64,000 nucleotides of DNA from Cadophora sp. MPI-SDFR-AT-0126 (GCA_020747065.1 JAGMVK010000008.1:1-64000), one strand, 5' to 3'. Shown: positions 45,291 to 60,000, counted from the stretch's first letter. Numbers and translations are program-made. Notes: generated by a model from the sequence alone, not told the origin.

Positions 45291-46329
45291 TACAAGAGCA
45301 TGAACGAGGTCGAATGCGAGTTGGGTAAAATGATTGTTTACAAGGAAGGAAGAGATTCGTAAGGAAATCTCTGACTTAAGCTATTTACACAATATTCATA
45401 AAGTGAGACTATTCACAAAGTATAAAAGTCACCTGATCATTCCCTCACATTCTTCCCCGAGCCCCCCAGACGCAGACCTCACCGACCTGGACAGATGCCA
45501 ATACGCATACGCCATGAAGTCTCCATGATTTTATAGACTCTCAAGGCGCAACGACGAAGCATAAGCCGCTTGTCGAAGCCCCTCGGTGGCTTATCCTTTG
45601 TTCCACCCATGACCCTCGAATGTAGCTGTCGGTTCCGGGGTCTTCGGTGTAAAGTCTATTCACTTAGCACAAGGGGAACCTAGGTGAGCACTCAGCCTCA
45701 GTGTCCATCAACTTTGCATCCGCAAGAAAACCATTGTAGTAACCAGTTATAAGCACATCCTGGTCACTTGATAGAAGAACTCGACGCCGAGGACGTATGG
45801 AGGGAGGACTGATTCCGCTAGAATAGTTCATGGACCAGCAAGGGAGTTGGAAAATCAGTGATATCGATGAAGGCACAATGGGTCGACATAAATGCGTTTG
45901 TGGCTACTTGGATGCCTCTGTCAGATTCACGCATAGTATCTACCGCTGTCGAGTGCGAAGGCGCCGCTCAGTCTATGGCACTTAGCAATATGCTGCATCT
46001 CATTCTGTTTCTCTTATGCCATACAATAGCTCGTTTCAACGCGCCAAATTGAGCCCTCTGCCCCCAGAGTTCATCTTGACTGGATTATACTAATGCTCTT
46101 GTCTGCTGATCTTCTTAGACTGGGACACGCCGATATGTCTTCGATCAGAGCCATAGCCAGGCACAATACTTTTACTTGGTAGTAATAGCTGTGAGAGTTC
46201 TCCTGTCCGCTGGAAAATTTTTGTGGTATCTCCGGCCATTGGATCGCAGCTAAGTCGTTACAGTATCTTAGTACCAAGTGATTGGACTACGTTGATTCTT
46301 CGAGCCGTGAGCCTTTCGTTACAGCGCTC
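45291..46329. other. Intergenic, no gene seen
   Basis: Short frames only; ends at the CGCTC target duplication of the next solo LTR (46325-46329). Confidence 0.4.
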
Positions 46330-46551
46330 TGTAACGTTGAAGTGACGGAAGCGCTGGAAATAGGGGTACTCAGGTATAGCCGGAATATTGCCGGACGGGG
46401 TTCGGACTACATTCGTATATATATAGGGCCGCTCCCCCTCTGAGGGCTCCTTACCTTCTTATTTCCTTCGTACCAGACCTATAATATCACTATTTGCCTA
46501 CCCTCTTGCTCCCATACTTGATATTGCACTCAGTGATATTACGTCGTTACA
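46330..46551 (+). repeat. Solo LTR, family L1, copy B (222 bp)
   Basis: Near-identical to 26956-27176 and flanked by the duplication CGCTC (46325-46329, 46552-46556). Same TGTAACGTTGAAG start, TATATATATAGGG box and CGTTACA end. Little RIP decay. Confidence 0.9.
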
Positions 46552-46576
46552 CGCTCTCTCTATCCCTTCTCATTTA

Positions 46577-47137
46577 TAAGAGTTGCGGCCATTGCTCCCG
46601 GCCCCCCTTAAGCGAGAACACCCAAAAACCCTCTATCTTCAACCTTTTATAACTTTTTTGAACTTTGATGAATTCTCTTAAAAATGAGTTTCCGAATAGA
46701 ATTTTATGTATTCTTAATGAAGATTTAATTACTTTTACTAGATGTATGATTGAGTGTTTAAATATTTACACTTTATACGGAGATATCAAAGTCTCAAAAA
46801 TGTACTCCAATTAAGACTTAATATCGATATCAAAAGTTATTAAGCTTTTATTTTGACAAGTATAGATAGGATAAAGAGTATATTACTATCCTTGAACTAA
46901 GTTTGAACATGAAATTATCACTTGTTGTCCTGTTATAAAGGTTTTAGATATGTGTAATTGTGCAATTTTTAAGCGAATATGTCAGATCTTGCAATTTTAG
47001 TATGTTTTGAAAATTTAATAATAATACAAAAAACATATAATATGGCAACAAACTGCAATTTTTATGAGATATTTAACCCAAATATTAATATTAATATATA
47101 GTACCGTATAAAAATTAATATTTGATTAAAATAATTG
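46577..47137 (+). mobile_element. 5' end fragment of a Tc1-like element (copy 3), AT-rich
   Basis: The end TAAGAGTTGCGGCCATTGCT, continuing CCCGGCCCCCCTTAAGCGAG, matches the left terminal repeat of the element at 2938. The next ~100 bp keep weak similarity (CTTCAACC..AACTTTGATGAATTCTCTT). After that the sequence is AT-rich without recognisable transposase and is cut by the inverted LTR at 47138. No opposite end was seen. Confidence 0.65.
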
Positions 47138-47359
47138 TGTAACGACGTAATATCACTGAGTGCAGTATCAAGTATAGGAGCAAGAGGGTAGGCAAATAGT
47201 GATATTATAGGTCTGGTACAAAGGAAACAAGAAGGTAAGGAGCCCTCAGAGGGGGAGCGACCCTATATATATAGGAGTCTGGTCCGAATCCCGTCCGGCA
47301 GTACTCCGGCTATACCTGAGTACCCCTATTTCCAGCACTTCCATCACTTCAACGTTACA
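47138..47359 (-). repeat. Solo LTR, family L1, copy C, inverted (222 bp)
   Basis: Reverse-complement copy of the LTRs at 26956 and 46330, more diverged. Ends TGTAACGACG and CAACGTTACA. Flanks AATTG and ACGAG do not match, so no target duplication is visible. Confidence 0.85.
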
Positions 47360-48240
47360 ACGAGCTTATAAAACTCCCCTTTATTATAAAGCTCTTTTCT
47401 TTATACCTTCTTTTCTTACTTCATTATAAATTCTAAGAGACTCTTGTTATCTTCATATATTATGTGTTAATATGTGAGGCCACAGTTACATGTGATTGTT
47501 GTCTTCTTAGCGCAAGCGTCACAAGTTACAACTATTTATTAGTAATTTGACCTCTTCTAAAAGAAAATTTTGTATTCGCATCGTCGCCCTTTCGCCTGAT
47601 TTATGAGAAGTTTCTATTTCGGCTTTAGTACGAGTTCTCTATTACAGCTATACCGGTGCGGGAGGTCGTGAAGGGGGAGGAGTAAAGTGTGAGGAATGAG
47701 GAAAGGAGTTGGGGGTCTTGGGGGTTTATTAGATTAGGTGGATTGATAGATATCAGAAGTTTCATTACCTCCAGATCCATTCTCGCCCGCCGAGACGACT
47801 CCACTCACCCATTCCAGATACCTGATCTCCCCTGCACGACAGAAGTCACGACCTTGCGATATATCTTCAACATGGCTTCCGAATATTGGATGGTGGAGCT
47901 GGTTGGATATACGATGTCTCTCTGGGGGCAATGAAGAAGACTTGGATTGAGACAAACGCCGATTGCTGGTTTTAGATTTGCAAACGTAGTCCTGGCAATT
48001 ATCTGGCTTTTACGTACAAAATTCCTTGCTGCGATTAGATTCAGATGTTGTTCTTTATCCGTTGCGTTCCCTGCCAGGCTTTGGTTTTAGCGACCCTACA
48101 GCTTCAGTGGGAAGCCTGGGCCATCGCAACGCTGGTAGCAGCGCAACGGATATGTAGCTGCAGTATTTCTCACCGAGAAGAATCAAGCGCTTGGCCCCAC
48201 TACGCTGCAAAGATGGCCCAGGTGTAAGTTCCTATTCGTT
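47360..48240. other. Intergenic, no gene seen
   Basis: Mixed composition; an 81-codon plus frame at 47689-47934 has no recognised motif. Base composition shifts sharply to AT-rich at about 48240. Confidence 0.35.
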
Positions 48241-48487
48241 ACGACTAAGCTTTTACTCTACTAAACATCTGATTCTACCTTTAGCTATCCCACTTCTTAA
48301 CCCTAAAGATAAAATAGAGTATTATTACTGCAAAGATATTAAAGAAAATATAAGCCTATATAATACCAAAGTTTTATAAGTGCGTACTCTAAGAGATTTC
48401 AGAAAAGGAAAGGATCTAGTCGGAATTTAAGAAAAGATAATACTAGCACTAAATTATAGTATCCGAGTTATAGAGTTAATTAAGTAC
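48241..48487 (+). pseudogene. Left part of an older decayed ORF, target of the Gypsy insertion
   Basis: The plus reading gives PLAIPLLNPKDKIEYYYCKD then TLRDFRKGKDLVGI with scattered stops, up to the GTAC at 48484-48487. The reading resumes in the same frame after the 3' LTR at 60458. The family was not recognised; it may be an older transposon or repeat gene. Confidence 0.4.
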
Positions 48488-48763
48488 TATAGTGGGGATT
48501 GGCTCAGTAAAACTTTTATTACTTGACTCATGTACTCCGCATTATACTTAAGTTGAGACCTTCTTTGAAAGATCTTATTATTAATAATAGCACTTTTTCT
48601 TCTAATAGGATTTATACTTCTTTCTTTAATTAATAATTCGTACTCTTTAGATATATAATATCTTTTAATTTCATCTATCTATTATTTCTTAAACCTTATA
48701 TCTTATGTACCTTGCATTTGCTACCCTCTTATTATATGAAGGATTAGGGTTCTCCCCTCCACA
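48488..48763 (+). repeat. 5' LTR of the Gypsy element
   Basis: 276 bp, starts TATAGTGGGGATTGGCTCAG and ends TCTCCCCTCCACA. Differs from the 3' LTR mainly by C/T and G/A. The primer-binding site just after it is not recognisable. Confidence 0.92.
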
Positions 48764-51700
48764 TATATTTTAGTAATTAACGCAGGGAATATTCAGAGTA
48801 TATAGGGTATTTAAGTAAGTATAATAGAGTATCTCTTATACTAATTCAGAATTCTTAAAGTTCGAAGATACTAAATATATAACTACAGGAACTATTCAAT
48901 TAGCCCTCTTATAGGCCTCGATATAACAATAGACGCGGCAGTAGCAGCTATAATATCAAGAGATTATACTAGAATAATAGACTTATCCTATAAGAAAAGG
49001 GAATCTCGAAGTACTGGAAAAATACTACCTCTTCTTACGGAAACTTTACTGCCGCTATCTGTTTTATTTAACGCCTCTTTAAGAACCTAAGACTTACCTA
49101 AGATAAGGAAACTACCGGCTCTAACGGAAATTAATTAATTCCTTACTAGAGCCTGAAAGCCTACGAGTATTAGGAGGGACGGAATTATACGAGTATTTTA
49201 AGTCTGAAATACTTAAGTATTAAAGCGTTTATCTTTACTTTACTATTTTTAGCTTAGAATTCTTGGGTTTTTATATACTAAGATAGAAATTTCTATCTCA
49301 GTATCCTATTATTATAAGTTTTGTTTTAGTTAATTTAATCTTCTATTTCAGATACTTATTTATAAACTATATTTCCTTTATCTTTTTTATACTAAGTCTT
49401 TACTTATTTTAAAAGAGATAGTTAAAGGAATTCTACCTAAGGGGTTCTTAGGGAGCTTTATCTAAGGACTAGTATACTTAGGGAAAATCTACTTAAGCGC
49501 TATCTAGGAAAATTAAGTTTTTTATAGTTACCTTTACTACTATTTTCTTCTATTCTATAGAATACTTATATTTCTTTACCTTCTAGAATTACTATTATAC
49601 TTTATTTTATATATACAAACCTTACATAATAATACTAGTTAGTAAACTTAATACTATACTAGTAAATAATACTGGAAATACTAGTCCTAAAGAGAAGAAG
49701 GTAATAGGCTCTAGTAGCCCTAAAGCCGAAACTCCCTTAGGCACTTTAGTAGATACCTTATAAGCAGAACTAATCGCTAATATAAGCTTATTAAAGCCTA
49801 ATGTCTTGGAAGATGGGGATAAAGCTAGTATTACTTCAAGTAGCTTAGGGCTATCTAAAGAAGCTAAGACCTCTTCTAAAGTAGAAGATAAAGATTACCT
49901 CTAAAATACTAAGTAGTAGATTAATATTTAATAACTTATACTACTAGCTTATAGTATTAGGGCTTTATACTTTAATGGGTAAGAAGCTATTTAATATCTT
50001 AAGAACCTTGTTTGCTTATTTAGGAATCAAAGGGTTATTTTAGAGGATGAAATAAAGCAGTAGGTCATTAAGTACGCTGAACCTTCTGTAGTATAGAATC
50101 TTGAGAGGCTCCTAGGGTACGCCTCTAGTACTTTTAAGGAGTTCAGTACTATAATTCAAAAGGAGTATCAGAGTCTCGATTCGTATTACCGCTTATATAC
50201 TATTAGTTACCTTAATACTCTTATTCACGACTTTTAACTTCTTTAAGCAATAGACTCCGACCTAACGGAAATCTATTGATTCTATAGAGTGTTTAAGGAA
50301 GTCGCTATTAATTACAAAAACAAGGGCGATCTTACAGATAAGTAAATCATACTTTAATTCCTATTTATACTTTTAGTATACCTTAAAAAGAAAGCTATAG
50401 AAGTATTAGTTTAATAGGGCGAGAGCTAGTTTAATACTAATAACTTAGCCCTATTCTTTAAAGTATTTAAAGTAGTAGAGACTAGAATTTCTCTTACTAA
50501 GGATATTAATACACTAATTAAGGAATAGAGTATTAATAATAATTCCGCGGGGTATTCAAATATTAATTACTTTACTAAGCTAGTACTACTAATAATTTAG
50601 GCAGGTAATACTACTAGATTTCAAGCCAACTTTATTACTTACCGAGATAACGCTCCCGCTACTCAGATATAATAAGCCTTCTAAGACGATTCTAAGACTA
50701 CAAGGCCTAGCTCCTTGAATTAAATTATTGCTCTAATTAGCGAAGACTTAATTCCGACTATTTAGAAGATTAAGAATAATACTACTCAAGTATCAAATCA
50801 TGACCTCGATATTATTACTAAAAGGTTAAGAGACCTTTAGATCCTTTAAAGAATAATTAAGTGAATCTCTAATTCTCAGTTAATATTTAAGATTAACTCA
50901 ATTTAGTACACTAAGTATACTACTAAGGAGGCCCTAATTCAGTAGGGCGAGAGTCAGTTCATTAGCAGGTCTAGCCGCTATAATCGTAGCGCCGATTACT
51001 ATAGTAATAACGAAAAGGGGTGTAAATAGTACTATAATAAGCGCCTTTTGGGAATAAGATCTTAAGCTTTCCACTAATATATAAATCAGTACTACAATTA
51101 TAAGAAATTTATTAGTTTAGGGATAATTTACGAAGCTAATAATAATAACTATATTTATATTAGTCCTTAGGAAAAGAGGAAATTAAAGTACCCTATAATA
51201 TTCCCTAATAGCAATATTCTCCGGAAATAAGAGGTATTAAAGAAAGTACTTAATACTATATATAATCCTGATCTAGCAAGGGGAGCTTAAGCGGAAAAGG
51301 ACTTTCTTAATTCATAAGTATAGGCTGCGCTAGCGCGAGAGCCAACTTATAATAACTTCATAGACAGCTTAGAAGTTGAACTTAATTTAGGACCGGTTAA
51401 TACCTCAGATATCCTTACTTAAGTTCATAGTAGAGATATTCTAATAAGAATTCAAAGCCTTTATACGTATACTAAAAGAGACTTAAATACTAAGGAATTC
51501 CAAGTACAGCTGGTAAAGACTAAGGCTTGCTTTATAGCTTCGCGGAAGTAACTCTATAATACAGAAACTAAATTCCAAGATTGAATCAAAGTATACACTA
51601 CTTATAAATAACCGAAATTCTCTAAAAAAATCACTAAAAAAGTATAGTTTACTAAAGCTTAAGAAGATACTTACCTCTTAAGCACTATAAATATTAATAA

Positions 51701-52600
51701 CCCTAAGGAATCTTATAAAACACTAATAGAGATCCTTAAATAGAATACTAAAAAGATTAGCCCTAATAAACCTCTCTTTACTATAAAACCTTCCTTATTA
51801 TTAGCCCTTATTTATAAAATAGTAAAAGAATTAAGGCTTACTTAAACCCCTCCTTTAGTAATTCCAAAGTATAGCTTATATAGGGCAAATTCGAGAAACC
51901 CCTATATACATAAAGTATTATTTTGAAATAGTTATAGGCATAAGAATATACTAAATAAGCTATTAAACCTAAAAGAAATCCCCGGAAATCTCACTTTAGG
52001 AAAGTTAATAGTACTAATCGACCCTCCTAAGGTAATAAATCCTTCTACCGGAACTATTAATTAATTAATGCAATAGTATAGAAAAGCGTAATAAGTAGAA
52101 GAAGCTAAAGTACAATTACTAGAGGTTTTAACTGATTTAAACGATATTCTTTAATAAAGACTTATATTATAATTACCTTTTATAAAGATTAGTAAGTATA
52201 AGGAAGAAAAAGCTAAGTTATGGGATTACGACTTAGAGAAGAAAGCTGTATTTTAGAGAGTATCCCCTTATGATATACTTACCCTAGAAACGGAGAACCG
52301 TCTATAAATACTACTTTAAGAAAAGGTACAAAGGACCATAGGAAGCAACTTAAAGTAGTATTTTTATATTTAAAAGTTTAAAACCTATTAATAAAGCTAG
52401 TGGGCCTAAATCGCTAAATTAATTAATTTTCTTATTTTTTCATACTTAGTTTTACTCTTATTAATTAGCTCTATTCCTTTCCTTGAACTACCTCTACTTA
52501 CTTTTCTTACTAACCTTTAGTAACCCTTCTCACTATACTAACAAAGTACCTATAAAGCTAGCGCCGGCGGCACTTCAGTAAGCGTATACTATAGTAAGGT
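48764..52600 (+). other. Presumed gag region and leader of the Gypsy element
   Basis: By position this should hold the leader and gag. The plus reading is full of stops and I saw no clear motif, apart from a Tyr/Asn-rich region near 50970-51120 where a zinc knuckle could have been (Cys codons would have become Tyr). Assignment is by order only. Confidence 0.45.
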
Positions 52601-55600
52601 ATTTAGTATTAATCCTATTAAAACTAGCTTAAACAGAACTTAGTCTTATCACTCTCTAATGCCTAAACTAGTAGTTACCATACCTGGACGTATAATAATC
52701 AGTGATATTCGTGCTACCCTAAACATTGAAGCTAAAGTTAGTTATATAATACTAAAAGTAGTAGTAAAGCTTAAGCTAGTTATCACTAATAGTTATAATA
52801 TAGTTCTGAAAACTATTACTAGAACTCGGTCTTAATTCCTTAGGTTCGTTAATAATATTTCTATAGTAGTCGGAAATTATATTATCTATACGAGGTTCTA
52901 TATTATAGATACTCTTAGCGTTAAAATTATCCTAGAATTTCTATTTTTCTATAAATCTAGGTTAACGTTTTAATACCCTTCCGACTATAATAGTAGTAAA
53001 GTACTCGCCGACTTATAAGACTCGCGCTCTTGTTTTATTACTACTATTAAGATAAATAATACCACAAAAGAAACTAAAGACACTAAAACCTTAAAAAAGT
53101 AATATACTATTAGAATAATCTACTAAGATAAGAATACTAAGTATAATACCTAAGATAAGTTCTTAGAAAACAAATAGCTAACTATAAAAAGAGCTTAATA
53201 ATTAAAATAATGAAATACTCTTAATTTAATTCTCTTACGCTTAAGGATAAGCTTTTTAAATAGAGGGATAATACTTAGACTTTTACCTCCGACCTTAACT
53301 TCCCTGAGTCGAGTACTAATTTACCTCCTATAGCTAAAACGAAGCCTACGGCAACTATTAAGTTTCTTAAGAAGGAGTTTTATATTCCGGAGTCTACTCT
53401 TTATAATTTCATACCAAAAAGTATTATTAAAGAAACTCTATTAGACTCCTCTCTAGTTATTAACCCCGATTCAATATTTTTATTCATTATAAATTATAGA
53501 AAACTTAATATTAAGTACCTTTACTACGGAAAGCCTTTATAAGTATATTTAGCTTAAGTTAATATAATATATAAGATAAAAGTAAAGAAAGTTCAATTAA
53601 TTAATAAAGCGGATTTAATAGGGAATATCCCTAGTAGAAGAGAAGATTAATACTAAAGATTAAGAAAGAGAGATACGTAATAAGTCTAATATAGGAAATT
53701 TCAGTACCTTCTATTACTTTAGTTCTCGAGCCTACCCTAGGGTTCTAGACTCACTCTGGAAAGGTTATTAAGACTTAATATTAGTAACTCACTATAGCTA
53801 GAGGAGAGAGCTCTTTTTAACAAGATAATACTAAATAAAGAAGGAGCTATAGTATTTAAATAGCTTAAATATAAAAGGTTCCATAAAGACGTTTCCCTTC
53901 TAGTAATTATTAAAACAATACCTTATAAGGTATAGTAGGCACTAAATTTTCCTCTACTAAGAGCACTAGTGCCTAAAATTACAAAGATAGTGTAAGAGTA
54001 ATTAAATAAGAGAGTACTTGAACTCTTAAAAGGATCTTATTGAAATACTTAGTTCTTAATTAAGAAAAAAGAGCCCAGGAAATATAAGCTTATTAACTCA
54101 GCGACTATACTAAACGCAGTAATTTAATAGGACGTAAACCTACCTCCTTTAGTGAATAAGTTCTCTAAAGAGTTCGCTAATTATTAAATAGCTAGTCTTA
54201 TTAATCTCTATTCCAGTTATAATTAACAAATACTCTACTAATTAAGTCGAGATATAATAGCGTTCTATATACTATATATAGGGCTAGTTAGAAACACTAC
54301 TTTACCTTAAGGGTATATTAATTCAGTCGCTTAATTTATATAGATAATATTAAGAATCTTAAAGGATATTATACTAACTATTACTATACTATTTTTTAAT
54401 AATATAGGTATTAAAGGCCTGTATATGAACTATAATTAAGTCATTATTAATACTTCTCTAGGGATTCACCAATTTATATTAGAGTATATTATTAATCTTA
54501 ATAAGACTTTAGAAAGATTTAAGAGAGCTAGAGTAACTATTAGAACTAAATCTCAGTTTTACCTTAATAGATTAAATATTATAAACTATGCTTACAATTC
54601 AAAGAGTAGAGAGCCCTTAGTAATACACTTTATTAAGATATAGAATTAGAAGGAACTAAAAAATATCTTTGAGGTTAAAGGATTTCTTAGCCTTATTATT
54701 TACTTTTAGATTTAGATTAAAGACTTTTAATATATTACTGAACTCTTCTATAACCTCTTAAGAAAGGGAGTCTCCTTTCTATTTAAACCTAAAGGGCCTA
54801 CCGGAAAAGTAATAAAAAGACTTTAAGACACTCTTTATATAGCTCCAGTACTTTATAGAATCGACTATAGTAAGAATACTAGAGAAACAGTAGTAGCGGT
54901 TAATTCTAGTGGATTTAGCTAGGGAGGCTACTTAAGCTAAAGAGATCTTATTAGTAAATAAGTACGCCTTGCTTAATACAAAAGCGGATACTGGAATAAA
55001 GCTAAACGTAGCTATAATACCACAAAGAGGGAGTATAAAGGAGTGCTTTATATTCTAAAAAAGCTAAAGATTTAGCTTATAAAAGTATATTTTATTCTAA
55101 AAATCAACGCTAATACTCTAGTAGTACAGCTTAATAGCGCTATTAACAACTACCCCGGGGCTATACTTATAAGATAGCTCACCTAGATAAGGCTTTTCAA
55201 CTTCAAGGTGCGATATATTAAAGGCTCTATGTACACTGCAGCAGACTCTCTCTCTAGAAGACCAAAGCACTTAAATAATACCGACTTTAACGATAATACT
55301 TCTAATAATAATAAAGATTAGATTCTCTTAAAGCTTAGAGCTTATAAGATTTATCCTATAGAGCTTAATAATAAGGAAGAGGCGGTTATAATAAACCCAG
55401 AATTAATAAAGCAAAACACTATTCTTTAAAATATGAAATTACAAGTATAACAACTTAGAGAAGGCGAAGAACTTATAAAAAGCTCTAGTACTACTTCTAA
55501 TATAAAATCGAACGCTAAATATAAATTCCTAGTTTCTTCTTTTGAATACTCTAACTACTTCATATAAATTGCCTTATACTTAATAACACTTAAGACCCCA

Positions 55601-57030
55601 AAAGGAATAAATCGAAAGACCTTTTATACCTTTAAGAAAGAAGCTCTAAATTTTAGAGTACATAGTCGGAAAATCTAGAAGCTACTAATAAAAGAAGCCC
55701 CTATTAGGCTTGTAATTAATACTAATTAAGATAAAGCACGGATTCTTTGAAGTTATTATAATAACTCTAGTTATAAAGGGAGGGAAAGTACTTATTACTA
55801 TATTTCTATACGCTACTTTTAGAAGAGGTACTATAAAGATACTATGAATTTCGTTTAAACTTACCCGGAATACTAACTAAGATTACTAAGATAATAAAAA
55901 GAACCTCTTTTCCTTATAGCTTCTAACAGTTTAATAAAGAAGTAGGCCCTAGATATTACTTATATAACTAAACGATAAGAAAAGCAATATTTAGTTATTA
56001 CTAGGGACAATATAAGTAGTTAAGTTAAGGCACGGGCTCTTATATATAAGATAGCGGCAACTATAGCTACTTTTATTTAAGAAGATATCATTTACTACTA
56101 CAGCTTATTCTAAAGATTAGTAATTAATAGGAGTAAAGAGAACGTAGGAAAAGTAATTCAGTTCCTAAATAGAATAAAGATATAGCGTATATAAGTATTA
56201 ACCTATAACCTAAGAGCAAATAATATAGTTAAACAAGGCTATAAGCCGATTAAAAATACTTTCTCTAAGATAGGAAATTAGTAGATTAAAAACCTTTCAG
56301 TAGTGTTATTTACGGATCAGATAACAGTACACGGATCTATAAGCTTTATACCCTTTTATATAGTTTATAGCAGAGAACTTATTTTTACTATAGAAATATA
56401 ATACCTTACCTAGAGAATTCTATTTATAGAAGAAGTTACTAATTAATCGAAGTTATTATAACTTAAGGCGATTCAGTTTCAAATACAGTAAGAAAATATT
56501 AATAAAGTAATACTACGTAAAAGCCGCTGTAAATAAGAGGGTTAAGACGCTTTTAATAATAAGCATAACATTTAACAAAGACTATTTCAAGTTAAAGATA
56601 TAGTCCTTCAATATAATTCAGCGAGGAAAATTAATAAGTTAATACGAAAAGCTTTAGATTTCCGATAATTAGAGCCGTATGAGATAGTATAAGCTAATAC
56701 TAAAAAGGATTATTATAAGCTTAAAGAACTAGAACCTAATAACTCCTAGCTCCAATTAACCTTCACTAAAAGTATACTAAAACTATTTTATATATAAAAG
56801 AAGTTTATCTATAGCACTAAAAATACTAAATCTATTACTTACCTTAGTAATTAAGAGAAAGAGATTAGTACTAAATCAGGCTTAGAAAATCCTTGCTAAT
56901 AATACTTCGATAATAATAATAGTGATTCTAGCACAGATACTTCCGATACACTTACTATTTAAATCAAATAAAACAATGGAATTATTATTAGAATCCCAGA
57001 GATCTTACAGAGCTAACGAGACTAATATAG
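52600..57030 (+). pseudogene. Gypsy pol relic: protease, RT, RNase H, integrase
   Basis: Protease-like region ~52640-53060 (ISDIRATLNIEAKV, then FFYKSRLTF). RT ~53400-54450: FLIKKKEPRKYKLINSATIL, SLINLYSSYN, SRDIIAFYILYIGLVRNTTL and FFNNIGIKGL, where the active-site DD has become NN. RNase H ~54800-55270: TVVAVNSSGFS-stop-GGY (Asp to Asn) and TAADSLSRRPKH. Integrase ~55740-56480: GRESTYYYISIRY, a decayed zinc-binding segment, NVGKVIQFLN and HGSISFIPFYIVYSRELIFTIE. Asp-to-Asn and Gly-to-Ser changes are the G-to-A signature of RIP. None of these enzymes could be active. Confidence 0.85.
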
Positions 57031-60000
57031 GATAATCTTAGCGTAGTTAACCTCAGAATAGCACCTCTAATAGTAAGGATACTAATTCTTTAAAACAGGA
57101 AAATAACCGCTAATACTACCAGTACTTATCTTCACTAGCACTATTTAGGGCAGCTTTAATTCGCTATAGCACTACCTATAAGTACTTAGAGAGCGTATAA
57201 ACCACTAAGATACAAAAGGTTGATAAGAAGTAGAGCCTAAACGCCCCTAAAATATTAGAGTATAATCTAGTTCTATAAAGTAATTATTCAATATAAGGCC
57301 AAACGTTACCTACGTTAGCACTAATAACTTCCTTAAGTATATAATATGAATTATAGAGCTCTCTATTATCGCTAGTACTTTCTGCGGAATCAATAATAAG
57401 CTACTTATTAAATAAGAAGGTAAGACAGGTCTGATTTATACGTTCTAATAACCGACTACAATAGCTTTAAGCGTATACTCTAGAAGTAAGTAGTGAAAGG
57501 TCCGTTCCCTATATATAAAAATTAATATAAAGTATCCCCTATTTAAGCGCTGCTTTCCTAAGATAACTCACTAAATCCCCTATCTACGGAAGCCCCTAAG
57601 AGAATAGCTAGTAAAAATAAAGGATTTCTCTAAGACTATAAGTAAAAGATATCCTCTAAGATAAATATCACTAATACTAATAATACTAATAATAGAGAAG
57701 CTTTACCTAGTAATAAAGATCTCTAATCTATTATTAGGAATAACCTAAAGGAGGATATCTACTAGTAAAAAGTAATAAAAACCCTAATTCCACTAGCCCT
57801 ATAGAACCTTTTCCCTCGTAAAACGTATATAGAACTAGAGAGATTCTAATTACCTTAGATCTAGGACTACTTACACTATCTACTATTCCAGTAGTTTCCT
57901 ACTAGTCAAGTTATTACTATAGCTTCTAAAAAGATATAGCACTCGCTAATTAAAGTCTTATTAAAAGCAGAAGCTCTCTAGCCTATCCCTATAAAGCTAA
58001 TATTTCTACGCTTTAGAATCACCTAAGGGTTAAAGTTCCCTATATATTAAAGACCTAAATATACTATTAGCTAACAACCTTTAATAAAGTAACTTCACCG
58101 GAGGAAGAAGTATTAATCTATCTCCAGATTAGCTTAACCTTAGTTACGCCTACTAAATCTAGGCCCTTATCTATATTATCTTTACTCTCTTAGAAAGGAA
58201 TAAATAGAAAGAACATAGCTTACAAGGTTTACCACAGCTTAAGTACTAGTAAGAATATTAATGTAAGAAGTATAGATATAGTATAACAAAGTCAGAATCC
58301 GCGAGCCTATATAACGTACTTAAAGTGCCTCTACTAAAGTAAGTAACTTAAGTTAAAAGCTCCAACTAACTAGCCCTTAAAATAATAGAATCAGTAATAA
58401 ACCTATATATCTTTTAGAAGCTATTAGATATACCTAAGACTATTACTAGATTAAAAAGCAAATAAACCTATAATAGCTATTACCCTCTAGTATACTATAC
58501 TCATACTCTAAAGATAAGAGAATTAGGCCTACTTCTAGCGAATACCTTTTATAGCGGATAGCCTTTATATCAAACGGAAATCGCTATAGCTAGACATTAA
58601 TTAAGGAAAAGCCTTAATAGTATTCAGAAATAAGAATAACCCCTATTACTCTTAAGTCTTTATAATAGTCCTTACTCTCTAAAATATTAGTAAACTCCTC
58701 TAGTGACTTAATAAGTCTTATATCCTAGTAAGAAAGCCTTAGAACTAAAAGAAGATACTTAATAGCAAAGATAGTCTTAGTAACCCTTATTACCTTAGTA
58801 AGAATCTAATAATTCTTGCCTTCTCTAACGCGTTAGCCTTCCTACTAATTGCCTAAATCTCTAACCCCACAGGTATATATATACTTAAAGCGTATATCCG
58901 TAATAGCAAGGTAAGAGACCGTTACTAGATATAAAAGGAGAGTCGCTAAGTTAAATATATCCTAATCACTAGTACTAAGAGGTTAGTAGTAATATTAATT
59001 TAGTAAGGGAGTAAAGAGCAAGGGAGTTAGAAGAGGGAATTTAGCTATATAAGGTAGGATTAGTAGCTATATACTTAGGCGCTTTAAATTAAAGATTATA
59101 CAGCGGAACCTATAAAAATATCGCCAGAATTAACGCATTTTAGGAAGAAGGAAGAACAGAGACTTATTAAGTGATTTAGAAAGCCCCTTTCCTAAGAGAT
59201 ATTTATTATAGCAGAGTAAGAGACTATTATAAAATAAAGTAATTAAAGTCTAAGCTTAAAAAAGTAATAGTATAGCTAAAGATATAATATAAAGAAAGGA
59301 AACCTCACCTAAAGAAGCTCTGATATTACTAAGCTTATTAAAGAGGCAGAGACCTCTATAGAAAATCAGTATAAGTTAGTATAGAGATCTGGTCTATACG
59401 CAAGGTAATTAATAAAAGGGAAATAAAAGTAAAGAGATTAATTTAGCCTAATTAAAGAAAATAGTATCTTTAACTTAAAGATCTATATTCTAAAGCTTAT
59501 AAGTTAAGGCTCTAGTGTAAGGTTCAGGTGTGCGAGAGCTATATAAAGAGAGGGAGGTGTAATTAATAGAGATTAAAGAATTTAGAGTTACTTAGCTTAA
59601 GTTAAGTACTAGAGATTATTAGTCTTAATTTTAAGTCTAATCTTAAGGTTATAAGATTAGAAGGAGAGAGATTGGAATAGAAGAGCGATAAAGCTCTATA
59701 CTTACCTTAATTAGAAAGAGAGTAGCGCTACTCCTATAATCTCCTTAAAGGTTATTTACTCTCAAAAGTAAGCTCTTAAAGGGAAAAAGCGGCTATAACT
59801 TAGTTTTCGTTACTAAGGGAATACGTATAGTAGTAAGGAAAAATAAAAAAGCTTTCTATATAGCTTCAAAAAGGATTATAGAGCTTATTAAGTAGAGAAA
59901 AGGAAAAAGATAGTAAAAGTATTATAGTTATAAAGATTAAGGGAGAAGATAAAGGTATTATAGTAGAGAATAACCTTATAGAAATAAGCTAAGTAAACCT

